A DNA stretch of 64,000 nt from Anaerovibrio slackiae (GCF_009695585.1 NZ_VUNR01000014.1:1-64000); one strand, 5' to 3'; shown: positions 42,301 through 50,872, counted from the first letter of the stretch. Program-made: numbers and translations. The notes: a model not told the origin generated them from the sequence alone.

Positions 42301-43275
42301 ATGAAGGGAATACAACGTGTTATTGTCAGTAATAAAAGAGTCAAGTATCAGTTTGAGCTATGCAGGAATCTCACTGTTATCAGAGGTGATAGTGCAACCG
42401 GCAAGACAACCCTGATAGAGATGATTGGTGAATTCTATGAAAACGGGGCTGCTAGTGCGGTAAATATAATTTGCGCCAAGGAGTGTTATGTGCTTTCCGG
42501 CAGGAAGTGGCTGTCGGATTTACAGACTGTTCGTGATAGTATTGTTTTTATTGATGAAGGGAATGAATTTGTTTTTTCTAACGAATTTGCAGCGGCTATC
42601 AAGGACACAGATAATTATTATGTTATTGTGACAAGGGAGGCAATACCTGCTTTGCCGTACAGTGTGGATGAGGTATATGGTATTCGTGAGTCAGGCAAGT
42701 ATGGAACGTTGAAGCAGACCTATAATGAATTTTATCGTTTTTATGCCATGCCGGAGCGTGGGCTTCCTGTGAAGCCTGAATGTGTTATTACTGAGGATTC
42801 AAATGCAGGAAATCAGTTTTTTTCCGCTATTTGCGACAAAAATAATATCCGTTGTATTGGTGCAGGAGGCAAATCAAATATTTTTCATCAGGTGTCCCAG
42901 GTGCTGGGGCTGATAGAGGGACCTATAGTGGTCATAGCAGATGGTGCTGCTTTTGGTGCAGAAATGGAACGGCTCGTCAATTTGGCAAGGTTATGGGAAA
43001 ATATTGTTCTCTACTTGCCTGAATCATTTGAATGGTTAATACTTCATTCCGGCGTGGTCAGCGATAAGGAAATAGCAGAGGTACTGTCTGATACATCTAA
43101 CTATGTGGAGAGTAGTGAATATTTCAGCTGGGAAAGGTTTTTTACGGCTTTATTAATAAAGAAAACAGATGGTTCATATTTACAGTATGCAAAACGTAGG
43201 TTAAATACTTCGTATTGTGCAGATAAAATAGCTGGGCAGATTTTGCAGGATATAGGCTGGATTGAGTTTGGCTAA
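42301..43275 (+). CDS. P-loop ATPase with C-terminal Toprim-like region, partner of DUF4869
   Basis: 324 residues. Walker A is GDSATGKT (residues 29-36) and Walker B is SIVFIDEGNEF (about 82). After the ATPase half (YYVIVTREAIPALPYSVDEVYGI) comes a second alpha/beta segment: VITEDSNAGNQFF, AGGKSNIFHQVS, and IVVIADGAAFGAEMERL. Its spacing of an acidic residue, a GGK turn and an acidic DGA resembles the Toprim half of OLD-family nucleases, though the canonical DxD is only DGA. Databases sometimes call relatives 'translation initiation factor 2', which the sequence does not support. Start ATG 42301 is preferred by homology; the ribosome site is weak (GGGG). Confidence 0.7.
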   Translation: MKGIQRVIVSNKRVKYQFELCRNLTVIRGDSATGKTTLIEMIGEFYENGAASAVNIICAKECYVLSGRKWLSDLQTVRDSIVFIDEGNEFVFSNEFAAAIKDTDNYYVIVTREAIPALPYSVDEVYGIRESGKYGTLKQTYNEFYRFYAMPERGLPVKPECVITEDSNAGNQFFSAICDKNNIRCIGAGGKSNIFHQVSQVLGLIEGPIVVIADGAAFGAEMERLVNLARLWENIVLYLPESFEWLILHSGVVSDKEIAEVLSDTSNYVESSEYFSWERFFTALLIKKTDGSYLQYAKRRLNTSYCADKIAGQILQDIGWIEFG

Positions 43276-43302
43276 TTGGTGCAGGTAGTAAGGTGGTAGC
43301 AG

Positions 43303-44271
43303 ATGATTAAAGTTGAGGGATTGACCAAGGAATTTATTAGGAAGGGCAGGGATGGCAAGGCTGTCAGGAAGCTGGCAGTGGACGGGCTGTCCTTTGAGAT
43401 AGGACGCGGGGAGATTTTTGGGCTCCTGGGGCCCAATGGTGCCGGCAAGACCACTACCATCAGGATGCTGACCATGCAGACGGAAAAATCAGCCGGCAGA
43501 ATTTTTTATGACGGCATGCCACTGGAGGGCAACGAGAAGGCCATCAAGGAAATGATTGGCATCGTGCCCCAGCATATCAATTTTGATAATGACCTGAGCG
43601 TGGGCTACAATATGGAGCTGCACGGCAGGCTCCACCACATGGACAGCATGGACAGGAAGCTGCGGATTGGGGAGCTTCTGCGGTATATTGAGCTGGAGGA
43701 TACGGTGAATATGCCGCCGCGGCAGCTGTCTGGCGGCATGAAAAGGCGGCTGCTGATTGCCCGTGCCCTGATACACAGACCCAAAATCCTCTTTATGGAT
43801 GAGCCTACAGTTGCCCTTGACCCCCAGGTCAGGCGGCGCATCTGGGACTTAATTCGGGAGATGGCTGCCAACGGGGTGACTGTGCTTCTGACTACCCATT
43901 ACATAGAGGAAGCGGAAAGCCTTTGCAACCGGGTGGCGATTATCAACAAGGGCAGGCTGGTGGATATTGATACCCCTGCATCCTTCTGCCAGCGCATGGG
44001 AAGGATTGCTGTGGAATGGAACGGCACGGCAGAAAACGGGAACACTATTAAGGGCGGCATGGCAACAGAAGCAGGAAAAAGTGCGAAAGGCGGCAAGGCA
44101 GGCAGTTCGGGAGATGAGCTGCACGAAAGTGGCCGCCAGTACCGCTTTTTTGACAGCCGTCAGGAAGCCGCAGAGTTCGTGGCAGCACAGGAACTGGAGG
44201 ATGCCAGGATAAGGCGTTCTAATCTGGAAGATGTGTTTATTGAGCTGACTGGCAGAAGGGAGGGGCTGTAA
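43303..44271 (+). CDS. ABC transporter ATP-binding protein (ABC-2 exporter)
   Basis: 322-residue ATPase subunit of the DrrA/NodI class. Walker A GPNGAGKTTTIRML, Q-loop region MIGIVPQHINFD, signature LSGGMKRRLLIARAL, Walker B ILFMDEPTVALDPQ and switch His in TTHYIEEAE. A Gly/Ser/Lys-rich insertion (residues about 245-280) lies before the C-terminal DUF4162-like segment (LEDARIRRSNLEDVFIELTGRREG). The stop overlaps the permease start by one base. Substrate unknown; such pairs export drugs, lipids or polysaccharides. Confidence 0.9.
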   Translation: MIKVEGLTKEFIRKGRDGKAVRKLAVDGLSFEIGRGEIFGLLGPNGAGKTTTIRMLTMQTEKSAGRIFYDGMPLEGNEKAIKEMIGIVPQHINFDNDLSVGYNMELHGRLHHMDSMDRKLRIGELLRYIELEDTVNMPPRQLSGGMKRRLLIARALIHRPKILFMDEPTVALDPQVRRRIWDLIREMAANGVTVLLTTHYIEEAESLCNRVAIINKGRLVDIDTPASFCQRMGRIAVEWNGTAENGNTIKGGMATEAGKSAKGGKAGSSGDELHESGRQYRFFDSRQEAAEFVAAQELEDARIRRSNLEDVFIELTGRREGL

Positions 44272-45011
44272 TGCTATTGCAGGATATTTGGACGGTGTTC
44301 TGGCGGGACTGGATTGTGCTGCAGCGGCGGCTGAAAAAGTTTATTTTTAGCCGTATGGTGGCGCCGCTATTGTACATGGTGGCCTTTGGCTGGGGGCTGG
44401 GGCGCAGCATCCAGGTGACGGACGGCTCCTATCTTGATTTTCTGGTGCCGGGTATTCTGGCACTTAATTCCATGAATATCAGCTTCAACAGCGTGACGCC
44501 GGTTCATTCGGAGCGCATCTATCACAAGAGCCTGGAGGAATATATTATTGCCCCGGTGGTGCCGGAGGCCTTCGTGATTGGCAAGGTGCTGGCGGCAGTG
44601 CTGCGAGGGCTGATTTCCTCGGCGATTATCCTGGTGCTGGCAGTGCTTTTCGGGGCGCAGCTGCACCTGACACCGCTGTTTTTGCTAGTGCTGGTGGTCA
44701 ATTGCATTATTTTTTCCGAAATCGGCTTTTTTGCTGCCATGACTATCAGCACCTATGAGGAAATGGGGCAGGTCAATACTTATGTACTGCTGCCTATGTC
44801 ATTTCTCTGTGGCACATTCTTTTCAGTGCACACCCTGCCGGAGGCGGTGCGGTACTTTATCCAGCTGCTGCCCCTGACTCATACCAGCTACCTGCTGCGG
44901 GGGATTTCCCTGGGGCAGCCCATAGCCTTGGAATCCCTGGTGGTGCTGGTTTTGTATGCTATAATATTGTTCATGGCGGCCCGCTGGGCGTTTTTGAGGC
45001 TGACGAAGTGA
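44271..45011 (+). CDS. ABC-2 type transporter permease
   Basis: 246 residues with six membrane helices, beginning LLQDIWTVFWRDWIVLQRRLKKFIFSRMVAPLLYMVAFGWGLG. ABC-2 hallmark near the C-terminus is MSFLCGTFFSVHTLPEAVRYFIQLLPLTHTSYLLRG. Coupled to the preceding ATPase gene through an overlapping TAATG. Together they form a complete exporter. Confidence 0.9.
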   Translation: MLLQDIWTVFWRDWIVLQRRLKKFIFSRMVAPLLYMVAFGWGLGRSIQVTDGSYLDFLVPGILALNSMNISFNSVTPVHSERIYHKSLEEYIIAPVVPEAFVIGKVLAAVLRGLISSAIILVLAVLFGAQLHLTPLFLLVLVVNCIIFSEIGFFAAMTISTYEEMGQVNTYVLLPMSFLCGTFFSVHTLPEAVRYFIQLLPLTHTSYLLRGISLGQPIALESLVVLVLYAIILFMAARWAFLRLTK

Positions 45012-45088
45012 ATGAAATATAGTTGGTATATGAACATTAGGATGGACTTTTTTGTGTGCAGCTATTTTATTTTCTGGGAGGGAGTTTT

Positions 45089-47143
45089 ATGAGATCAAAT
45101 GTAGCTTGGGTACTCAAGGATTTGATAGAAAAAAATAGAAGGGTATTTAAGATACCTGTTTATCAAAGAAACTATGATTGGACTAATGTTCAGTGTGAAA
45201 AGTTATTTGAGGATATTATTATTGCATTCAAGGAAGATAGAAAGCATTTTACTGGTTCTATAGTTTATATTAACGATATTTCCTCAAGTATACTGGATGA
45301 GGATTTGATTATTGATGGTCAGCAACGAATAACTACAATCTTCTTGTTGCTGAAAGTTTTATATGATATAGCAAGTGAGAGAGGCGAAACTAGAGTTGCT
45401 AGTGAAGTATCGGATTATTTATATAATAGGAATTGTGATGAAAAGTATAAGTTGAAATTAAAACCTGTTAAAACTGATCAGGAACAATTTTATAACTTAA
45501 TGGTCGGTACCGATATAGGATTGGATGAAAACTCTAACATTGTCAATAATTATAAAATATTACAAAAGTTAGTTTTGGCTCATTTGGATAAAAACTATTC
45601 ATTGGATGATATTTTGCGCGGGATGAAAAAACTCGAAATTGTTGAAATTGTGTTGGATATGTCTCAAGGAGATGATCCACAAACGATATTTGAGAGTATT
45701 AATTCAACTGGGTTGGAGTTGTCGCTGGCGGATTTGATTAGAAATTATTTATTAATGAGTGATACTAATCAAGATACGTTGTATGAGCATTATTGGTCAT
45801 ACATGGAAAGAGTTGTGGAAAATGAAAATTTAGCTAATTTTTTTGTCCAATATCTAAATTTTAAAATCAATGATTCTGTGACGGACAAAAATGCTTACAC
45901 AAAATTTAAAAAATATTCTAAGAATTTTACGCATGAAGAAGTTTTGAAGGATATGAAAATATATGCCGGGTATTATGCAGCATTTATAGGGAAAAGAACT
46001 TCTTACAATGAAAAAATTACTAGTTATTTAAGAGATTTTAGATTGCTTGATCAGAGTACGGTATATGTATTTTTATTTTCTATGTTTCATGAGTATGATG
46101 ATGGTAATTTAGATACTACGACCTTAGAGAAAGTATTGTGTTTTTTGAGGAGCTATTTTGTACGACGCATTGTTTGTGGGATACCATCTAATAGTTTAAG
46201 AGGGTTATTTAAAACGCTTTATGCTAGATTATTCAAAAATAGTGTGTCTAAAGATTATTATGGAGTTATGTATAAATTTTTTATTGAACTCCGTACAAAA
46301 GATAGGATGCTGTCCGATGATGAATTTAAGAATGAATTGGTTTATGGAGAATTGTATAAAAAGGCAAAGTGTTGTAAGTTTATTTTAGCCATAATAGAAA
46401 ATGAAGGAAGTAACGAAGTTTTAGATACCACGAAAATGACGATTGAACACATACTGCCACAACGTGAAAATTCTGTGGTATGGAAGAAAGAAATTGGCGA
46501 ACGTTATTCCGATGTATATAATAAATATCTTAATACACTTGGTAATTTGACAATAACTGGTTACAATAGTGAATTAGGAACTAAGTCATTTAGTGAGAAG
46601 AAAGCTATTATAAGAGAACATTCCAAAGCGAATATACTAAATAAAGAAATTTTGAGTGCAAGTAAATGGAATGAGGATACTATTAAGGCTAGGGCGGATA
46701 TATTATCAGGATATGTATTACGTTTGTTAGATTATGAGAAATTATCTGATATTGGCATGATAAACAAGAGTATCGATGATAAGACGTATAGTTTATCTGA
46801 TATATCTATAGTTGCGCATACAAAGCCAGTGAATTATACTTTTTATGGTGAAACAGTTTCAGTGAAATCATATTCTAATATGTTATTTTTATTTATAAAA
46901 ATGTTGTATGATTTAGATGATAAAAAAATTCGTGATATAGCCAAATGTAAGTTTTCACCTACTGCGACAAATCGTGTTTATGTGTCTCTATCAGAAAAAG
47001 ACTTTAGAAAACCGAAAGAAATTGACAATACTGGTATTTTTTTTGAGACGAATTTAAGTGCTACCAGCATCTTGAAATTTATAAGCGGTTTAATTGAGGT
47101 GTATAATTTATCTCCGGAAGAATTTGAATTTACAGTTGCGTGA
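45089..47143 (+). CDS. GmrSD-like DUF262/DUF1524 protein (putative type IV restriction)
   Basis: About 684 residues. N-terminal DUF262 (ParB/Srx-like nucleotidase fold): FKIPVYQRNYDWTNVQCEKLFEDI (residues 18-41) and DLIIDGQQRITTIFLLL (about 70). C-terminal DUF1524 HNH nuclease: TIEHILPQ, then YLNTLGNLTITGYNSELGTKSFSEKK. Relatives cut glucosylated-hydroxymethylcytosine phage DNA or other modified DNA in a nucleotide-dependent way. The gene is far more AT-rich than its neighbours (AAA, AAT and TTA codons dominate), a sign of transfer. ATG 45089 has GGGAGGGAG upstream. It lies between two unrelated ABC operons. Confidence 0.88.
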   Translation: MRSNVAWVLKDLIEKNRRVFKIPVYQRNYDWTNVQCEKLFEDIIIAFKEDRKHFTGSIVYINDISSSILDEDLIIDGQQRITTIFLLLKVLYDIASERGETRVASEVSDYLYNRNCDEKYKLKLKPVKTDQEQFYNLMVGTDIGLDENSNIVNNYKILQKLVLAHLDKNYSLDDILRGMKKLEIVEIVLDMSQGDDPQTIFESINSTGLELSLADLIRNYLLMSDTNQDTLYEHYWSYMERVVENENLANFFVQYLNFKINDSVTDKNAYTKFKKYSKNFTHEEVLKDMKIYAGYYAAFIGKRTSYNEKITSYLRDFRLLDQSTVYVFLFSMFHEYDDGNLDTTTLEKVLCFLRSYFVRRIVCGIPSNSLRGLFKTLYARLFKNSVSKDYYGVMYKFFIELRTKDRMLSDDEFKNELVYGELYKKAKCCKFILAIIENEGSNEVLDTTKMTIEHILPQRENSVVWKKEIGERYSDVYNKYLNTLGNLTITGYNSELGTKSFSEKKAIIREHSKANILNKEILSASKWNEDTIKARADILSGYVLRLLDYEKLSDIGMINKSIDDKTYSLSDISIVAHTKPVNYTFYGETVSVKSYSNMLFLFIKMLYDLDDKKIRDIAKCKFSPTATNRVYVSLSEKDFRKPKEIDNTGIFFETNLSATSILKFISGLIEVYNLSPEEFEFTVA

Positions 47144-47166
47144 GATTATTTTTGTAGGTGTAGATA

Positions 47167-48099
47167 ATGTTGAGAAAACTGTTTCATCATGCCAGCTCCC
47201 AGAGCGATTGCACGAAGCTGTGCTGTACGCGGATTGAGAGCTTCGGGGTAAGGGCTGGCAATCTGGTGATTTTTGAGGATGTAAATATTCATGTGCATTG
47301 TGGCCAGCTAACGGCTATCATAGGGCCTAATGGCGCCGGGAAAAGCACGTTGCTGCGGGCCATCCTAGGGGAGGTTCCCCATACGGGGCAGCTGAAGTAT
47401 ACGGATGCCAAGGGCAAGCACACCGGCAGCCCGGTTATAGGCTATGTGCCCCAGTATCTGAAGTTTGATGTTAGTGCGCCCATTACGGTGCAGGATTTGT
47501 TTGCAGCCTGTCTAAGCAACCGCCCGGTATGGTTGCTGCCTGTAAACAATCGCCAGAGAATTTTGGAGAGTCTGAGGCGTGTCAAGGCGGCAGAGCTGAT
47601 TGACCGCACGCTGGGAGCCTTGTCTGGCGGCGAGCTGCAAAGGGTGCTGGTGGCTCTGGCACTGAACCCCATGCCGGATTTGCTGCTTCTGGACGAGCCG
47701 GTATCCGGGGTGGACCAGAACGGCTTAGAGATTTTTTATGAGATACTGGAGGATTTGCAGAACAACGAGGACATGGCGATTATCCTGGTATCCCATGACC
47801 TGAACATGGTGGCCCGTCATGCGGACCAGGTGGTGCTGATGAACAAGGGCGTGGTGTGCAGTGGCAGTCCGGAGGAGGTATTTCGCGACAGGAGAACACG
47901 CAAAATCTTCGGTATGCTGGCAGGTGATGGCACACGGGACAGGGGAACTGGCTTCGAGTGGCTGCCCCACAGGAAAAAATCCGTCGGTGAAGGCTGCAGC
48001 TGCGATTGTGATTGTGGAAGCATTAGCAAAAGCGATGCTGGCTTTGGTAGTGGTGATGGCAATATTTATGATGTCGGTCAAGAGGGAGATGGTAGATGA
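47167..48099 (+). CDS. Zinc/manganese-type ABC transporter ATP-binding protein
   Basis: 310 residues. Walker A GPNGAGKSTLL, VIGYVPQYLKFD, signature LSGGELQRVLVALAL, Walker B DLLLLDEPVSGVD, switch His VSHDLNMV: a ZnuC/MntA/AdcC type. The last 55 residues are atypical, with a Cys cluster (GCSCDCDCG) and a Gly/Asp-rich end. The same DNA in another frame encodes a hydrophobic helix, so either a metal-binding tail or drift is possible. Ends overlapping the permease start. No substrate-binding lipoprotein gene is adjacent in this window. Confidence 0.88.
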   Translation: MLRKLFHHASSQSDCTKLCCTRIESFGVRAGNLVIFEDVNIHVHCGQLTAIIGPNGAGKSTLLRAILGEVPHTGQLKYTDAKGKHTGSPVIGYVPQYLKFDVSAPITVQDLFAACLSNRPVWLLPVNNRQRILESLRRVKAAELIDRTLGALSGGELQRVLVALALNPMPDLLLLDEPVSGVDQNGLEIFYEILEDLQNNEDMAIILVSHDLNMVARHADQVVLMNKGVVCSGSPEEVFRDRRTRKIFGMLAGDGTRDRGTGFEWLPHRKKSVGEGCSCDCDCGSISKSDAGFGSGDGNIYDVGQEGDGR

Positions 48100-48938
48100 T
48101 GGAAACGATTTACGGCATATTGTCTGCCCTTCCCTTTGACTGGCTGCATTATGACTTTATGAAAAATGCCCTGCTGGCAGTGCTTTTGATTACTCCGCTT
48201 TTTGGGCTGTTGAGTACCATGGTTGTATCCAATCGCATGGCGTTTTTTTCTGATTCTTTGGGACATGGAGCTTTTACGGGGCTTGCCATCGGTGCGATTT
48301 TGGGGATTTTTTCCCCGGTGCAGTCATTGCTGCTGTTTTCCATAGTTTTTGCCCTGCTGATTACCTGGATAAAAAATCATAGCACTGCCTCTACTGATAC
48401 CATAATTGGCGTGTTTTCCTCAGTGGGAATTGCGGCAGGCCTGATGATGATGTCCTATGGGGGGAGCTTCAACAAATACGCCAGCTACCTGATTGGCGAT
48501 ATTCTCAGTATTACTCCGGAGGAAATCGGTTCTTTAGCAGTGGTGCTGGTGCTGGTCTTTGTGACCTGGGGGATTTTGTTCAACAGGCTGATGATTGTCA
48601 GCATCAATGCGTCCTTTGCCAGGAGCCGGGGAATTTCTTCTACCCTTGTGGAAGGCGTTTTTGCAGCGATGGTAGCAGTGGTGGTTGCCATCAGCATCCA
48701 GTGGGTAGGGCTTTTGATTATCAACTCACTGCTGGTTCTGCCTGCTGCGGCAGCGCGGAACGTGGCTGCCAGCGTCAAGCAGTATCATCTTTTTTCTGTG
48801 GCATCGGCCATGCTTTCCGGCGTTACCGGGCTGGTGGCGGCCTATTACTGCAATATGGCGGCAGGTGCTACCATTGTAGTGGTGTCAGCCGTGATTTTTT
48901 TCCTGACCATGGCAATGAAGAAACGGCTGTCAAAATAA
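48096..48938 (+). CDS. Zinc/manganese-type ABC transporter permease
   Basis: 280 residues of the ABC-3 family (ZnuB, MntB, AdcB) with about eight membrane helices; the coupling region is SFARSRGISSTLVEGVFAAMVAVVVAISIQWVGLLIINSLLVLPAAAARNVA, a hallmark of the family. ATG 48096 overlaps the ATPase stop, with GAGGGAGA upstream. Forms the importer with the preceding ATPase; the missing binding protein must be elsewhere. Confidence 0.9.
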   Translation: MMETIYGILSALPFDWLHYDFMKNALLAVLLITPLFGLLSTMVVSNRMAFFSDSLGHGAFTGLAIGAILGIFSPVQSLLLFSIVFALLITWIKNHSTASTDTIIGVFSSVGIAAGLMMMSYGGSFNKYASYLIGDILSITPEEIGSLAVVLVLVFVTWGILFNRLMIVSINASFARSRGISSTLVEGVFAAMVAVVVAISIQWVGLLIINSLLVLPAAAARNVAASVKQYHLFSVASAMLSGVTGLVAAYYCNMAAGATIVVVSAVIFFLTMAMKKRLSK

Positions 48939-48999
48939 TTCTGCCATGCAGATGGTTATATACTAGAAAAGTAATTCTATGAGAAAGTGGATTTTCTGC

Positions 49000-49028
49000 T
49001 TGTAAAAATTTCAGATTAATGCTATAAT
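49000..49028 (+). promoter_or_regulatory. tRNA-Arg promoter
   Basis: TTGTAA (49000-49005), a 17-nt spacer and TATAAT (49023-49028), 33 nt before the tRNA. Confidence 0.75.
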
Positions 49029-49061
49029 ATCCTAGTCGCCTGTATGAGGCGGTAAAAATGT

Positions 49062-49136
49062 GCGCTCGTAGTCCAGTGGATAGGACGTTAGCCTCCGGAG
49101 CTGAAAGCGTGGGTTCGACTCCCGCCGAGCGCACCA
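49062..49136 (+). tRNA. tRNA-Arg (anticodon CCG)
   Basis: All arms fold: acceptor GCGCTCG/CGAGCGC, D-arm GTCC...GGAC with AGTGGATA loop, anticodon stem TTAGC/GCTGA with loop CTCCGGA (anticodon CCG), and T-arm GTGGG TTCGACT CCCGC. The CCA end is encoded (49134-49136). Reads CGG Arg codons. tRNA genes of this type are frequent integration sites, and AT-rich accessory genes follow. Confidence 0.97.
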
Positions 49137-49147
49137 TAAAGGTCAAA

Positions 49148-49386
49148 CTTATCAATCCGGCTCAGGGTTGGTTTAAAACGGTATTTAACAGTGATATTGC
49201 TGTTGGATATCGTTATTTTTTTGATAAAAGCTGCAATTATTCCTTTCAAATTTGGAATGGTATATGCTTCTATCTCTCTGTGATAGCGTTCGATATATTT
49301 TATGATAGTTTCTTTTGAGATGTTCGCCGGGCGAGATGTTTCCTTTTTCCAGCTTGCATATAAAACTTGCTTCAGATCTGTTCATA
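49148..49386 (-). pseudogene. Possible frameshifted recombinase remnant beside tRNA-Arg
   Basis: The 49137-49527 gap has no intact gene. On the minus strand, ATG at 49385 opens a frame (MNRSEASFICKLEKG) that must shift to continue a protein-like stretch: ETIIKYIERYHREIEAY...GIIAAFIKKITISNSNITVKYRFKP. The second part resembles the C-terminal end of Firmicutes recombinases. Its position next to a tRNA fits an old integration event. Identification is by style only. Confidence 0.3.
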
Positions 49387-49527
49387 CTAAAATTAAAATT
49401 GTTTAAACTTAGTTGTTATAGATTTGTTTACAAAAAAGGTTCAAAATGATAAGATTAAAAGTATATAGCCATAATCTTTAGGCTATAGCTATTTGGGTGG
49501 AGCTTTCAATTTTCAGGGGGGATTAGG

Positions 49528-50118
49528 ATGCTCTTATCAGATCAGGAGATTAAGAAGCTTGCTAAGGAAGATGGGATGATTACACCGTTTGAAGAACGCA
49601 ATCTCCAGTCAGTGTCGTATGATATAACGGCTGGCAATATTGCACGAGTTTTTAACAGATTAAGCGATCCTATTGATTTGAATGACAAAGAAAATATAAA
49701 ATTGACATATTGTGAAATTGATATTACGGATGGATATTTAATCAAGCCAAATGAGTATATGCTGGTTAAGTCTGGAGAAAAGTATACATTGCCTGATGAT
49801 ATAGCAGCGTATGCCCGTCCAAGAACCACCTTGTCAAGATTAGGACTGATTTTAACACCCCAGCACTTTAACCCTTCATTCTCAGGGTATATTTATTATG
49901 GACTGCTGAATGTAACTCCAAATATTCTGAAGATATACCCTGGTACCAGTATTGGACAAATTGTTTTTGAAAAGGTATATGGTGCATTAGACAAAAAAAA
50001 TTTGTATAAGAATAAAACCTCGGCTCAGTACCAAAATGAAAATGAGTTTATCATCCCTGATGTAAATAATACAAGGCCTGAAATTATGGTATATGTAAAT
50101 GGCATTTTGGGAGAATAA
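49528..50118 (+). CDS. dCTP deaminase/dUTPase-fold protein, probably catalytically altered
   Basis: 196 residues with the Dcd fold: SVSYDITAG near the start, IKPNEYMLVKSGEKYTLPDDIAAYARPRTTLSRLGL, FNPSFSGYIYYGLLNVTP and YPGTSIGQIVFEKV. In E. coli Dcd the loop reads GRSSLARLGL (Ser111, Arg115) and the general base is Glu138 in CIVLEFYN; here they align with PRTTLSRLGL (Arg104 kept, Ser replaced by Thr101) and YIYYGLLN (Gly125 in place of Glu). The Asp of dUTPases in this motif is also missing. It may bind but not turn over deoxynucleotides. AT-rich; GGGGGG precedes the start. First of a three-gene set. Confidence 0.72.
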   Translation: MLLSDQEIKKLAKEDGMITPFEERNLQSVSYDITAGNIARVFNRLSDPIDLNDKENIKLTYCEIDITDGYLIKPNEYMLVKSGEKYTLPDDIAAYARPRTTLSRLGLILTPQHFNPSFSGYIYYGLLNVTPNILKIYPGTSIGQIVFEKVYGALDKKNLYKNKTSAQYQNENEFIIPDVNNTRPEIMVYVNGILGE

Positions 50119-50120
50119 CT

Positions 50121-50582
50121 ATGGGAAGAAAATTAGATGAATTCATACAAAAGTATTTGGATATAGACAATAAAGTTCCCGCTGAATACAAAGAAGCTGT
50201 AGCTGAGGGGTTGAAAAATGAGTTGAAAAAGGAATTTTTCAATGATTATAGAGCGGAGCTTCTTTCTCTAAAACAAGATGTTAATCAGCAGAAAGCTAAT
50301 GAAATTGCTTTGCGCAGGTTCTCAGAAAAAATCAAAGCGTTAAAGCAGACAGTTCTGAATGCTATTGTAATCAGCTTTTTGATAGGGATGCTAGTCAATC
50401 AAACAACAGATCTTATAACTTACTTTAAAATATTTGACGAAACAGCACGATTGCTTTGGACATTTGTATTCATAATAGTATTTTTGATATTAGCAATTGG
50501 TGCTGTGCATTTCATGTATACAAACTCCCTTGAAGAATTCACTCAAACTGTATTTAAGGAAAAAGGAAAAAATTATGAATAG
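50121..50582 (+). CDS. Predicted two-helix membrane protein, unknown
   Basis: 153 residues. Residues 1-80 are a charged, helix-rich region (EYKEAVAEGLKNELKKEF, LLSLKQDVNQQKANEIALRRFSEKIKALKQ) likely to form coiled coils. Two membrane helices follow (VLNAIVISFLIGMLV, LLWTFVFIIVFLILAIGAVHFM). No named family recognised. It starts two bases after the Dcd-like gene and its end overlaps the DUF1653 gene by eight bases, so the three form one translation-coupled unit. Confidence 0.75.
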   Translation: MGRKLDEFIQKYLDIDNKVPAEYKEAVAEGLKNELKKEFFNDYRAELLSLKQDVNQQKANEIALRRFSEKIKALKQTVLNAIVISFLIGMLVNQTTDLITYFKIFDETARLLWTFVFIIVFLILAIGAVHFMYTNSLEEFTQTVFKEKGKNYE

Positions 50583-50811
50583 AGAATTGCCACGTCCTGG
50601 CGAAATTTGGAATCACTTTAAAAACAACCCATACTTAATCATTGATATTGCCGAACATACGGAAAATGGAAAAATGCTGGTAGTATATAGGCAATTGTAT
50701 GCGCCGTTCAAGGTTTATTGCAGGCCTTTGGAAATGTTCATGAGTGAGACTGATACCGCAAAATACCCGTATGCGAAGCAAAAGTATAGGTTTGAACGTG
50801 TAGATAAGTAG
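50575..50811 (+). CDS. DUF1653 domain protein
   Basis: 78 residues: PRPGEIWNHFKNNPYLIIDIAEHTENGKMLVVYRQLYAPFKVYCRPLEMFMSE matches DUF1653 (HFKG..Y.V...A.HTET.E..V.Y..LYG....W.RPL.MF), a small SH3-like fold of unknown role. The start at ATG 50575 overlaps the previous gene and has AAGGAAAAA upstream. Confidence 0.82.
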   Translation: MNRELPRPGEIWNHFKNNPYLIIDIAEHTENGKMLVVYRQLYAPFKVYCRPLEMFMSETDTAKYPYAKQKYRFERVDK

Positions 50812-50823
50812 AATAATGAGATG

Positions 50824-50872
50824 ATAGCCGCTGTGTACAATATATGTATGCCACAGTGGCTATTTTATTTTT
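50824..50872 (+). terminator. Terminator after the DUF1653 gene
   Basis: ATAGCCGCTGTG pairs with the CCACAGTGGCTAT stretch (50851-50863) and TTTTATTTTT follows. The rest of the gap to 51107 has a possible TATAAT at 51027-51032 for the Crp/Fnr gene. Confidence 0.75.
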
